From Calamus simplicifolius (lineage: Eukaryota; Streptophyta; Magnoliopsida; Arecales; Arecaceae): DNA of 64,000 nt. The position numbers and the translations under genes were made by a program. The notes beneath the pieces were generated by a model that had not been told where the DNA came from, did not search any database, and saw only the letters and a program-made list of their open reading frames with translations. The stretch covers positions 247,321-311,320 of the forward strand of contig UESW01001521.1 of NCBI GenBank assembly GCA_900491605.1, given 5' to 3'. Position 1 is the stretch's first letter, and each line of letters starts with the position of its first letter. Shown here piece by piece: positions 32,890 through 43,800 of the stretch.

Positions 32890-34270
32890 TTCAATTGGTA
32901 TTCATCCACCACCTTTGCCATTTCAACCTTGAGAGAAGCAAGTTCTTCTTCCGACTTTTTAATGGCAGTCATGAAATTAAGCTCCTTTTATTCCCACTCA
33001 CCACTTGAGCTGTTGGCTTCTGTTTCAAATCTTTCCACAGTTTTCTTGAGGCAAACAATCTCATATCTCGCTTCATCAAGCATCACCTCATATCTCTCTT
33101 CCGTGTTCTTGAGAGCTGATTTCAACTGCTCTATCTGAGCATGGGCATCTTCAATTTCAACTTGCTTTGTTAAAAGTCTTTCTTGAGTTTCTCTAGCTTC
33201 AGTGGACACCTCATGCAATGCTGAAGCTAAACCTTCCTTTGCTTTATTCACCCTTTCCCCTTCCTCTCTGGTGACATCAAGCTCATCAATCATTTTGTTC
33301 CTTTCCTCTATCAGGCTTTCAATGTTTGATGCCACAGCCTTCTCATTATTAAGTGCCTGCAACTTTTCCTCCTCCAGTGCCTGGAGTTCAGATTTTAATA
33401 CTTCAATTGTTTTCCCCATGTCCAATGCCTCTTGCTGGGCTAAACCAAGATGCCTATCTGATTCGTCAAGATCAGTTTTGAGCCTAGCAACCTCAATATC
33501 CAAGGATTCCATCTTTCCTTCAAGAGCAGCGATCTCAGATTCAGCATCTTCCAACAAAGCATTGCTCTCCTCCAGCTGTTTCATTGTGTATGCCAGGGAA
33601 TCTGATGAGGATTTTTCAGACTGCTTGGATTCCTCAACCTGAACCTCTAACAAATCTGCCTTCTTCTTCCATTCATCAGCGAGTTTAATTGAATCTGATT
33701 CAGCCTTCTTGGCATCAACCAGCACAATCTGAAGCCCTTCAGCCAATGATTCCATCTCAATCAACTTCTCCTCAGCTGCCCTTGCTCTCTCAAGTTCCTG
33801 TTTCAAACTGTCAACTTCAGCATCCAACTTCTTAACCATTTCCGCTGCTTCATTATTCATGTTCTCCAGCTTAGAATCCAGTAAGGATTTTAAACGGTTG
33901 ATTTCCCCAGTCAAAAGATCCACCTTCTCTGCATTAATTTAGGCAATTTTCATAGCATCATCAGCATGGCTGAGGGTTGTGTTCTTAGCTTCAGTTGCAA
34001 TTGCTAGATCATGTTTCACTCTCTCGAGTTCCTGAGTTACAGAAAGCAATGCTGAGAGATCCAAAGCATGTTGGTTTTGGGCATTCTCAAGCTCCTTCTG
34101 CAATTGTTCCTCCTTTTTCTGAGCAGCTTCAATGCCCACTTGCTCCAATTCATCTGCACGGAACTTCTCAATCTCCAAGCTCTCCTCGGCCCTCTTCTGA
34201 ACAACAATAGCTTCCTTTAGCTTCTTATTTGCATCATCAGCCAATCTCTTTGCATCCTTCAATATTATGT
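32890..34270 (-). pseudogene. Fragment of a WEB-family coiled-coil protein gene (two in-frame stops)
   Basis: A continuous minus-strand frame from about 34265 to 32897 encodes a long coiled coil: 'KDAKRLADDANKKLKEA', 'FRADELEQVGIEAAQKKEE', 'LDLSALLSVTQELERVKHDL', 'EINRLKSLLDSKLEN', 'ARYEIVCLKKTVERFE'. This order matches plant WEB-type proteins (weak chloroplast movement / At1g65010-like). Two TAA codons break it: 33939-33941 between KIA and INAEKV, and 32988-32990 between GEWE and KELNFM. Family-like sequence resumes in frame after each. The upstream side ends abruptly near 34270 without a clear splice acceptor, and the downstream side near 32897. It is a truncated pseudogene unless the stops are sequence errors. 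Confidence 0.75.
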
Positions 34271-34738
34271 ATGTCTGTGTAGGCCATGCATATATCTTTA
34301 TCCTTTGGCTGTTGTGTTCTACTCCAAGCATTTGTTTTTCGAAATATATCATAACTAGAGCCACTGCTTTGTCCCTAGCTCATTTTTATATGCGCTTCTC
34401 TCTGATTCGATTCACTGTCTTATATTAATTCAAAGTCATGGCTATGATGTATGAGCATTATCAATCTATATGAATGAAATATTGGTGCACTAGCTGATAT
34501 TTTTCTTATGTTCAATCTGGCATATTGCTGTTATAAAATATACTGAATGGGTCCATTGGCATAAACAATAGAATTTGTTTAAGTTGTTATTATTTTTCAG
34601 AAACTCTGTGCTTTCATTGGCAATTGCCTTCTGAGTGCAGACTACGTGTTCAATTAAGTCATTGTGGACTTCTGTTGTCTACACTTGCTGCTGGCCTATT
34701 GAGAAGTAATTCTCATTATTAGGACTCTTGTGCTGCAG

Positions 34739-35044
34739 GTGCAAGCCGTGTTGTTACTGTTAGGAGGGTGCGAAGTACCAACTGGTGTAGCTGGCATGGC
34801 ATTGCCCTGTCACCAGGATGAGAGGGTATTCTCACATCATTCGCCTACCTCATTAATTTGTGTTTTTTCCTTTTGTTCACTCATTTTAATTGCATTTTGC
34901 AATAGGGTTATGATGATATACTATGGCGAACAAATATTCTTGCAAAAAGGATTGCTTCATTGATTAGGTTTCGTGAAAAACACAAGGAAAGAAATTTTGA
35001 TAAGAAAATACGGTATATAATGTCCGCAAGGAGGTTGCTCTCAG
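34739..35044 (+). pseudogene. Two exons of a TIFY/CCT ZIM-like (ZML) transcription factor gene
   Basis: Exon 34739-34825 follows an intron ending in TGCAG and encodes 'VQAVLLLLGGCEVPTGV', the end of a TIFY domain. Exon 34906-35044 follows an 80-bp GT-AG intron and encodes 'RIASLIRFREKHKERNFDKK', the start of a CCT domain. After IRY (35016) an extra AT shifts the frame; the expected 'NVRKEVALR' then reads in another frame and ends at a GT donor (35045), where family genes also have an intron. No GATA zinc finger or other exon was found on either side. A gene fragment with a 2-bp frameshift; family assignment from recognised motifs. Confidence 0.8.
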
Positions 35045-35114
35045 GTATGCAAAAGAGGCGATTTCATATGGTTTTGACTAGTTAATAACAAGTTTTGTTA
35101 AGTGGACTTACACC

Positions 35115-35820
35115 TTGGACATAGTGTTTTTAAAATGTCATCCATGCATTATTTTTAAAAATACATATTTTAAAAAGAGGGCCTCTCATTTGATAACTTT
35201 TAAAAGTAGATATAGTGCTAGTCAAATAGATTTCTTTCTTACTAGAAAAATTGATCGAACATTTTATACAGACTACAAGGTTATACTGGATGAGGGTCTA
35301 ACTGCACAACATAAGTTAATGGTTATGGATGTATGTATTTAAAATAGAGGAGAAAGATATAAGGTAAAAGAATTTAATGATTAGATGATGGAATTTGAAA
35401 GAAAAACTAATAAGTTTTAAAGATAGAGTGATGAAGAAAGAAAAATAGAGTATAGATGGAGAGATTAATATCATATGTGAAGAAGTGATGAATAGTATTA
35501 GAAAAGTAGCTATAGAGGTATTAGGAGAGTTAAAAGAAAAATGATTATATGATAAGAAAACTTAATGATGAAACGAGAAAGTTCAATTAACAATTAAGGC
35601 TAAAAGAAAGTGCTATAGAAAATTTACCTAAATGTAAGAATGAAGAAGCATATGAAAGCTATAAGATAGAAAAGAAATTAAAAAGATGGTACGAAAGGCT
35701 ATATGAAAGATATACGAGGAATTATATCATAAGTTAGAAACTAAAGATGGAGAAAAAGATATATATAGAATTGCAAGAGTTAGAAATAGAAAAACTAGAG
35801 ATATGTTTCATGTTAAATAC
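35115..35820 (+). pseudogene. RTE-type LINE remnant (endonuclease to linker region)
   Basis: 'NTYFKKRASHLITFKS' and 'SQIDFFLTRKIDR' at 35150-35260 are the endonuclease end typical of plant RTE-like LINEs, followed by 'LTAQHKLMVMDVCI'. Beyond the stop at 35340 the same protein continues in broken frames: 'RKVAIEVLGELKEK' (about 35500) and 'KDIYRIARVRNRKTRDM' (about 35757). Its reverse transcriptase is absent. This family differs from the L1-like copy at 21959-29720. Confidence 0.75.
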
Positions 35821-36000
35821 ATAATAATAATAAATTCTTTTGTTATTTTCAATCGATCCAACTTATTCATTATTCTTTGATTTTTTTATTTTTATAATTT
35901 ATAATTTTGGTAAAGGAGCTGCTAGCTAGGAATTTCGTTCATCTATTTAATTAACGCACTCGGTTTGCCTCCCTATATATGTTAATTAGACCTAGTTAGT
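35821..36000 (-). repeat. Dispersed repeat, inverted partner of 10607-10785
   Basis: The reverse complement matches 10607-10785 along nearly its whole length. It is bounded by the RTE remnant on one side and the copia remnant on the other. Confidence 0.85.
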
Positions 36001-36004
36001 GCTC

Positions 36005-37135
36005 TTACAGTTGACACATGATTTTATTTAAGTTGTCATGACCCAATCTAGCATGCCATAATACAACATCATTCAAATTCATAGAGGATAGTGTAATTGC
36101 AAAACAATTTCCAATATTGCTAGAATTTAAAACAACAAATCCATCATTCATGGTTCCATAACCAATATGTGAAGATCCTTTCAAAATTTGAAGTCCATTG
36201 CTAGAGAAATTTAAATCATATCCTAACTTAAGAAGAACTGTAATCAAGACTAAATTCCGTCGTATATTTGGAGCGTATAGGACATCCTTCAGCAGTATAC
36301 TTTGTCCTCCTTACAAGGCCAACTTGCATGTTTCAATCCCTTGTACTTCTACTTTGGAATTGTTTCCTACAAAGATTTACTGGGATTTTGTAGGTATTCG
36401 ACGGTATTCCATAAATGCTGCATGATCTCGAGCTATGTGGCCCGTTGCTGCTGAGTCTTCTTCGGCTCAATGTAATCACGAGCGAAGTGTCCCAGTTTGC
36501 CACAGTTGAAACACTTCAACTTGTTAATGTTCTTCTTTTTGTTCCTGCGCTTCCCACGCTTGCGCTGGGTACCCTTGCCTTGAGTCCTTTGTTCGGTCTA
36601 CTTTCCTTTCAATTTCTGGTTCCTCTTACACTTAAAATCGCTGCTTTTGGGCGTAGAACTAGACTGCATCACCAAAGCTTGAGAGGAGGGCTTGGCTATA
36701 ACCAAACGATCATCCTCCAATTATAGATGGTGTGCAATATCATCGAAAGTCCTTATATTATCATGGTGAGTCATATTCACCTTCATATACTCCCATGAAC
36801 TTGGAACAGACCGAATGATGGCAGCAACTTGTTGCTCATCTGAAAGTACATGGCCAGCAGTTTGTAATTGCAGTATCATATTGGACATTTTCAATATATG
36901 CTGCCTCATGGTATGTTCGGGGTTCATCTTATAATTCTCAAGCCTCAAGGTGAGCCTTCTAAGTTGAGCCTTAGAACTGCTGCCATATTTACTTTTCAAT
37001 GTTTCCCATAGGACTTTGATAGATGTAATCCCAGTGAAAGCAAACATAAGATCATTTCTCATACTGCTTAGCATCGTAATGCGAGCACGAGAATTTCTTT
37101 TCCACCATTCTAAATATGCTTTCATCTGTTATGGA
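36005..37135 (-). pseudogene. Ty1/copia remnant: Gag, zinc knuckle and pre-integrase piece
   Basis: Minus strand. 37125-36721 encodes a copia Gag of the UBN2 type ('WKRNSRARITMLSSM', 'LWETLKSKYGSSSKAQLRRL', 'IIRSVPSSWEYMK'). Around 36520-36475 a zinc knuckle reads CFNCGKLGHFARDY: the last cysteine of the CCHC motif is a tyrosine. 36247-36005 encodes the pre-integrase motif 'VVLWHARLGHDNLNKI'. The protease is only a degraded trace, and integrase, reverse transcriptase and LTRs are missing. Non-functional. Confidence 0.8.
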
Positions 37136-37225
37136 GTTTAATAATTTCCATACCAAGACGGTGTTTTATGACTTTCAAGTATTAATAAAAGTATGTTCGA
37201 GTAACTCATCTTTTCAGCAAAAGCC

Positions 37226-37446
37226 CGAGACCAGCTCGGCACTTCAAGACCGATGTACCATCGGTACTTAAAAGCTCGAGCATCGGCCCTCAAAAGCTCG
37301 AGGCTAGCTCGGCACTTTAAGCCCGATGTATTATCGGTACTCAAAAGCCCGAGGCCAGCTTGACACTTCAAGCCCGATGTACCATCGGCACATAAAAGCT
37401 CGAGGCTCGCTCGGCACTTCAAGCTCGATGTACCATCGGTACTCAA
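37226..37446 (-). repeat. 51-bp tandem repeat, about four copies
   Basis: Units share AGCTCGGCACTTCAAG, CCGATGTACCATCGGTACT and CAAAAGCTCGAG. The inner part is itself an inverted repeat (CCGATGTA-CCATCGG). The 51-bp length keeps a frame open on the minus strand, giving a 17-residue peptide repeat (GTSGLKCRASLELL) that is unlikely to be a real protein. It ends exactly where the large array begins. Confidence 0.8.
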
Positions 37447-39112
37447 AATGCTGAAATAGCAATGTCACTTAGCGACGGATATGTTGCGTCGCTAAATAAT
37501 GATCAAATTGCGATGCTTGAGCGACTAAATCGTTAAACAAAAAATAGCGATGCATTTAGCGACGCTTAAACTTTGCAACATTATTTTTTGGCGCATTAAT
37601 ATGCGTCACTAAATAGCGATCAAATTGCGACGCTTGAGCGACCAAATCGTTAAACTAAAAAATAATGATTCATTTAGCGATGTTTAAACATTGCGACACT
37701 ATTTAGGGACGCATTATAATGCGTCGCTAATTTTTGTTGTGATGTTCGTTAATTTTAGCGATGCAATATAATGCGATATATTGAAAATCGCAACGAAAAT
37801 TAGCAACGCATTGCTAAATAGCGACACAAAGTTTAGGCATCGCTAATTCATCGCTATTTTTTGGTTTAACGATTTGATTGCTCAAGCGTCGCAATTTGAT
37901 CGCTATTTAGCGACACATATTATGCGTTGCTAACGTTGCTATTTCAACAATTTCTTGTAGTGCGGTCCAAACCCACCCCCTCCAGGCTTATTTTCTTCTG
38001 AGAAGTTATCAGTAACGACAACAAAGTTGTCCAAACTTATTAGCAAGAACTCTGCAATTCTATTGCCACCATTACATTTAGTATTCTCATCAGTAAATAT
38101 GCCACCATATGCTACATTAGCTGCAATAGCAACAAGTAACCCAGCAATGAGCTGTAGAGTTTGATCTATTCCAATGAGCATAACTATCTATGAAGCATAT
38201 GCCTTACCTTTTACTTTCAACTTCTTTTTCCAGAGGATGCAGAGGCACATTTGCAATAATAGCAAAGATAATGAAATTGTTGTGGCTATGTTTATAGTCA
38301 ACTTGATCTTGTTCACTGGTCCAGGAGTTTTGTTATCCTTATTCTTGTTCACTAGACCATGAGTTTTGTCAACCTTGCCTTGTCTGGAAGAAAACAGTGT
38401 ACATGAAAATGCTGAAATAGCGATGTCACTTAGTGGCGTCGCTAAATAGTGACCAAATTGCGATACTTCAGTGACCAAATCATTAAATCAAAAAATAGCG
38501 ATGCATTTAGCAACGCTTAAACTTTGCATTGCTATTTAGGTTTAACGATTTAGTTTCTCAAGCATCACAATTTGGTCGCTCTTTAGACACGCTGCTAAGT
38601 AACGTTGCTATTTCAGCATTTTTTTAGTGAGATTGCATACTCTATTTTTTTTTCGGCAAGGGCGAGGTTGATAAAACTCATGGTTCAGTGAACAAGATCA
38701 AAGATAACAAAACTCATGGTCCCGTGAACAAGAACAAAGATAACAAAACTCATGGTCTAGTTATAAGAACAAGTTTTCCATAATTATAGCTGCAACAATT
38801 TTATTATTTTTACTATTATTGCAAATGTGCTTCCGCATCCTTTGAAAAAAGAAGTTGGAAGTAAAAGGTAAGGCATATGCTTTATAGATAGCTATGCTCA
38901 TTGGAATAGATCAAACTCTACAGCTGATTGCTGGGTTACTTGTTGTTATTGCAGCTAATGCAGTATATGGTGGCATGTTTACTAATGAGAATACTGAAAG
39001 TAATGGTGGCAATAGAAGTGCAGAGTTCTTGCCAATAAGTTTGTACGACATTGCTGTCGCTACTGAAATTTTTTCAGAAGAAAATAAGCATGGAGGGGAT
39101 GGGTTTGGACTG
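37445..39112. repeat. Array unit 0
   Basis: A 37445-37962 (518 bp, longest intact A, left end without the CACTACAAG start, right end TTCTTGTAGTG); R 37963-38401; B 38402-38630; F 38631-39112. Its F has three copies of the juxtamembrane repeat and keeps the TTGCAG splice acceptor, so it looks closer to the ancestral fragment than most. Confidence 0.85.
38631..39112 (+). pseudogene. Receptor-like-kinase fragment, forward copy F0 (best-preserved forward copy)
   Basis: Encodes, in order: a repeated ectodomain stretch (KTHGPVNKNKDN, three times), a transmembrane helix (LLLLQMCFRIL region), a basic juxtamembrane (KKKLEVK), an intron with GT (after GTAAAAG, about 38870) and TTGCAG, then 'NGGNRSAEFLPISL', 'FSEENK' and a glycine-rich-loop start ending GFGL. 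This is the arrangement of plant receptor-like kinases of the S-domain/cysteine-rich type (ATDNFSEENKLG..GGFGPVYKG in functional members). The kinase catalytic residues and the extracellular domain are absent. Codon TGA replaces the tryptophan after the helix. Not functional. Confidence 0.8.
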
Positions 39113-40677
39113 CGCTACAAGAAAATGCTGAAATACCAAAACATATTTTGCATCACTAAATAGCGATCAAATTGCAATGCTTGAGCGATCAAATCGTTAA
39201 ACCAAAAAATAGCGATGCATTTAGCGACGCTTAAACTTTACATCGCTTTTTAGCAACGTATTATAATGTGTTGCTAATTTTTGTTGCCATTTTTGTTAGT
39301 TCTAACGACGCATAATATTTCGATAAAAATGATGCAATTATTTGTCGCTAAAACTAAAGAAAATCGCAACAAAAATTAGCGACGCGTTGTAATGCGTCGC
39401 TCAATAGCGATGCAAAGTTTAAGCGTCGCTAAATACATTACTATTTTTTGGTTTAATGATTTGGTCATTCAAGCGTTGCAATTTGGTCGCTATTTAGTGA
39501 TGCAAAATATGCGTCGCTAAGTGACTTTGCTATTTCAGCATTTTTTTGTAGTCCAGTGCAAACCCATCCCCTCCAAGCTTATTTTCTTCTGAGAAATTAT
39601 CAGTAGCGGCAGCAATGTCATCCAAACTTATTGGCAAGAATTGTGCACCTCTATTGCCATTATTATTTTCTATATTCTCATTAGTAAATATACCACCATA
39701 TGCTGCATTAGCTGCAATAGCAACAAGTAACACAGCAACCAGCTATGGAGTTTGATCTATTCCAAAGAGCATAGCTATCTATGAAGCACATGTCTTACCT
39801 TTTACTTCATTTTTTTTTCCCAGAGAATGTAGAGGCACATTTGCAATAATAGCAAAGATAATGAAATTGTTGTTGCTATAATTATGGTCAAATGATCTTG
39901 TTCATTGGACAATGAGTTTTGTTATCCTTATTCTTGTTCACTTGATAATGAGTTTTGACAACCTTGCCCTTATCTGAAAGAAAACAGAGTACGTAATCTC
40001 ACTGTATGAAAATACTGAAATAGCGATGTCACTTAGCGGTGTCTCTAAATAGTGACAAAATATCGACGCTTCAGCGACAAAATCGTTAAACAAAAAAATA
40101 GCGATGCATTTAGCGACGCTTAAACTATGCATTGCTGTTTAGGTTTAACGATTTAGTCGTTCAAGCATCACAATTTGGTCGCTCTTTAGTGACGCTGCTA
40201 AGTAAGTCAATATTTCAACATTTTTTTATAGTAAGATTACATACTCTATTTTCTTTCCGACAAGTGCGAGTTTGATAAAACTCATGGTCCAATTGACAAG
40301 AACTAGGATAACAAAACTCATGGTCTAGTGAATAATATAAAGTTTACTATAATTATAGCCGCAACAATTTCATTATCTTTGCTATTATTGCAAATGCGCC
40401 TCTGCATTCTTTGGAAAAATAAGTTGGAAGTAAGAGGTAAGTCATGTGCTTCATAGATAGCTATTCTCATTGGAATATATCAAACTCTACAGCTGATTGC
40501 TAGGTTGTTGCTATTCCAGCTAATGCAGCATATGATGGCATGTTTACTGATGAGAATGCTGAAAGCAATGGTGGCAATAGAAGTACAGAGCTCTTGCCAA
40601 TAAGTTTGGACGACATTGCTGTCGCTACTGATAATTTCTCAGAAGAAAATAAGTTTGGAGGGGGTGGGTTTGGACCG
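39113..40677. repeat. Array unit 1
   Basis: A 39113-39552; R 39553-39999; B 40000-40232; F 40233-40677. F1 is the only forward copy that keeps the tryptophan codon after the transmembrane helix (ATTCTTTGGAAA), and its acceptor is CCAG. Confidence 0.85.
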
Positions 40678-42235
40678 CACGATAAGAAAATGCTGAAATA
40701 CCAACACATATTTTGCATCGCTAAATAGCGACCAAATTGCGATGCTTGAGTGACTAAATCGTTAAACCAAAAAATAACAATGCATTTAGCGACGCTTAAA
40801 CTTTGCGTCGCTTTTTAGCAACGCATTATAATGCATTGCTAATTTTCGTTGCCATTTTCGTTAGTTTTAGCGACGCATAATATTACGATAAAAATGACGC
40901 AATTATTTGCGTCGCTAAAACTAAAGAAAATCGTAACAAAAATTACAATGCGTCGCTAAATAGCGATGCAAAGTTTAAGCGCCGCTAAATGCATTGCTAT
41001 TTTTTGGTTTAATGATTTGGTCATTCAAGCGTCGCAATTTGGTCGCTATTTAGCGATGCAAAATATGTGTCGCTAAGTGAGGTTGCTATTTCAACATTTT
41101 TTTGTAGTCCAGTCCAAACCCACCCCCTCCAAGCTTATTTTTTTCTGAGAAATTATCAGTAGCGGCAGCAATGTCGTCCGAACTTATTGGCAAGAATTGT
41201 GCACCTCTATTGCCATTATTATTTTTTGTATTCTCATCAGCAAATATGCCACCATATACTGCATTAGCTGCAATAGCAAAAAGTAACCCAGCAACCAATT
41301 ATGGAGTTTGATCTATTTCAATGAGTATAGCTATCTATGAAGCACATGCCGTACCTTTTACTTCCAACTTCTTTTTCCAGAGGATGCAGAGAAACATTTA
41401 CAATAATAGGAAAGATAATAAAATTGTTGTGGCTATGATTATGGTCAACTTGATCTTGTTCATTGAACCATGAGTTTTGTTATCCTTATTCTTGTTCATT
41501 AGACAATGAGTTTTTTCAACCTTGCCCTTATCTGAAAGAAAACAGAGTACATAATCTCACTATATGAAAATGCTGAAATAGCGATGTCACTTAGCGACAT
41601 CGCTAAATAGTGACCAAATTGCGATGCTACAGTGACCAAATCGTTAAACCAAAAAATAGCGATGCATTTAGCGAAGCTTAAACTATGCATTGATGTTTAG
41701 GTTTAATGATTTAGTCATTCAAGTATCATAATTTGGTCGCTCTTTAGTGACGCTGCTAAGTAAGTCGCTATTTCAGCATTTTTTTGTAGTAAGATTACAT
41801 ATTTTATTTTCTTTCCGATATGAGCGAGTTTGATAAAACTCATGGTCCAGTGAACAAGAACAACGATAACAAAACTCATGGTCTAGTGAGCAAGATCAAG
41901 TTTACCATAATTATAGCTTCAACAATTTTATTATCTTTGCTATTATTGCAAATGTGCATCTGCATCCTTTAGAAAAAGAAGTTGGAAATAAAAGGTAAGT
42001 CATGTGCTTCATAGATAGCTATTCTCATTGGAATAGATCAAACTCTACTGCTGATTGCTGGGTTGTTGCTATTCCAACTAATGCAGCATATGATGGCATG
42101 TTTACTGATGAGAATACTGAAAGTAATGGTGGCAATAGAACTGTAGAGTTCGTGCCAATAAGTTTGGACAACATTGCTGCCGCTACTAATAATTTCTCAG
42201 AAGAAAATAAGCTTGAAGGGGGTGAGTTTGGACCG
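40678..42235. repeat. Array unit 2
   Basis: A 40678-41108; R 41109-41557; B 41558-41790; F 41791-42235. F2 starts the subfamily with TAG in place of tryptophan and CCAACTAAT in place of the splice acceptor. Confidence 0.85.
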
Positions 42236-43800
42236 CACTACAAGAAAATGCTGAAATACCAACACATATTTTGTCGCTAAATAGCGACAAAATTGCGATG
42301 CTTGAGCGACCAAATCGTTAAACCAAAAAATAGCGATGAATTTAGCGACGCTTAAACTTTGCGTCGCATTTTAGCAACGAATTATAATGTGTTGCTAATT
42401 TTCATCACCATTTTTGTTAGTTTTAGCGACGCATAATATTTCGATAAAAATGATGCAATTATTTGCATCGCTAAAACTAAAGAAAATCGTAACAAAAATT
42501 AGCGACGTCGCTTAATAGCGATGCAAAGTTTAAGCGCCGCTAAATGCATTGCCATTTTTTGGTTTAATGATTTGGTCATTCAAGCGTCGCAATTTGGTCG
42601 CTATTTAGCGATGCAAAATATGCGTCGCTAAGTGACGTTGCTATTTCAACATTTTTTTGTAGTCCGGTCCAAACCCATCCCCTCCAAGCTTATTTTTTTT
42701 TGAGAAATTATCAGTAGCGGCAGCAATGTCGTCCGAACTTATTGGCAAGAATTGTGCACCTCTATTGCCATTATTATTTTCTGTATTCTCATCAGTAAAT
42801 ATGCCACCATATGCTGCATTAGCTGCAATAGCAACAAGTAACCCAGCAACCAATTATGGAGTTTGATCTATTTCAATGAGCATAGCTATCTATGAAGCAT
42901 ATGCCTTACCTTTTACTTCCAACTTCTTTTTCCAGAGGATGCAGAGAAACATTTGCAATAATAGCAAAGATAATGAAATTATTGTGGCTATGATTATGGT
43001 CAACTTGATCTTGTTCATTGAACCATGAGTTTTGTTATCCTTATTCTTGTTCATTAGACAATGAGTTTTATCAACCTTGCCCTTATCTAAAAGAAACCAG
43101 AGTACATAATCTCACTATATTAATCTCACTATATGAAAATGCTGAAATAGATGTCACTTAGCGGCGTCGCTAAATAGTGACTAAATTGCGATGCTACAGC
43201 GACCAACTCGTTAAACCAAAAAATATCGATGCATTTAGCAACGCGTAAACTATGCATTGCTGTTTAGGTTTAACGATTTAGTCGTTCAAACATCACAATT
43301 TGGTCGCTCTTTAGTGATGCTGTTAAGTAAGTCGCTATTTCAGCATTGTTTTGTAGTAAGATTACATAATTTATTTTCTTTCTGATATGGGCGAGTTTGA
43401 TAAAACTCATGGTCCAGTGAACAAGAACAACGATAACAAAACTCATGGTCTAGTGAGCAAGATCAAGTTTACCATAATTATAGTCACAACAATTTCATTA
43501 TCTTTGCTATTATTGCAAATGTGCCTCTGCATCCTTTAGAAAAAGAAGCTGGAAGTAAAAGGTAAGTCATGTGCTTCATAGATAGCTATTCTCATTGGAA
43601 TAGATCAAACTCTACAGCTGATTGCTGGGTTGTTGCTATTCCAACTAATGCAGCATATGATAGCATGTTTACTAATGAGAATACTGAAAGTAATGGTGGC
43701 AATAGAAGTGCAGAGTTCGTGCCAATAAGTTTGGACAATATTGCTGCCGCTACTAATAATTTCTCAGAAGAAAATAAGCTGGAGGGGGTGAGTTTGGACC
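42236..43800. repeat. Array unit 3
   Basis: A 42236-42663; R 42664-43127; B 43128-43357; F 43358-43800. A short duplication (CTCACTATATTAATCTCACTATATG) lies at the R/B border, and one G is missing near the end of F3 so its last codons shift frame. Confidence 0.85.

Noticed and set aside
33202..33642. 146-codon plus-strand Ser-rich frame
   Set aside because: Antisense shadow of the coiled-coil pseudogene.
34730..34963. 77-codon plus-strand frame as a complete small protein
   Set aside because: Its first 29 codons are the TIFY exon; the rest reads through a GT-AG intron.
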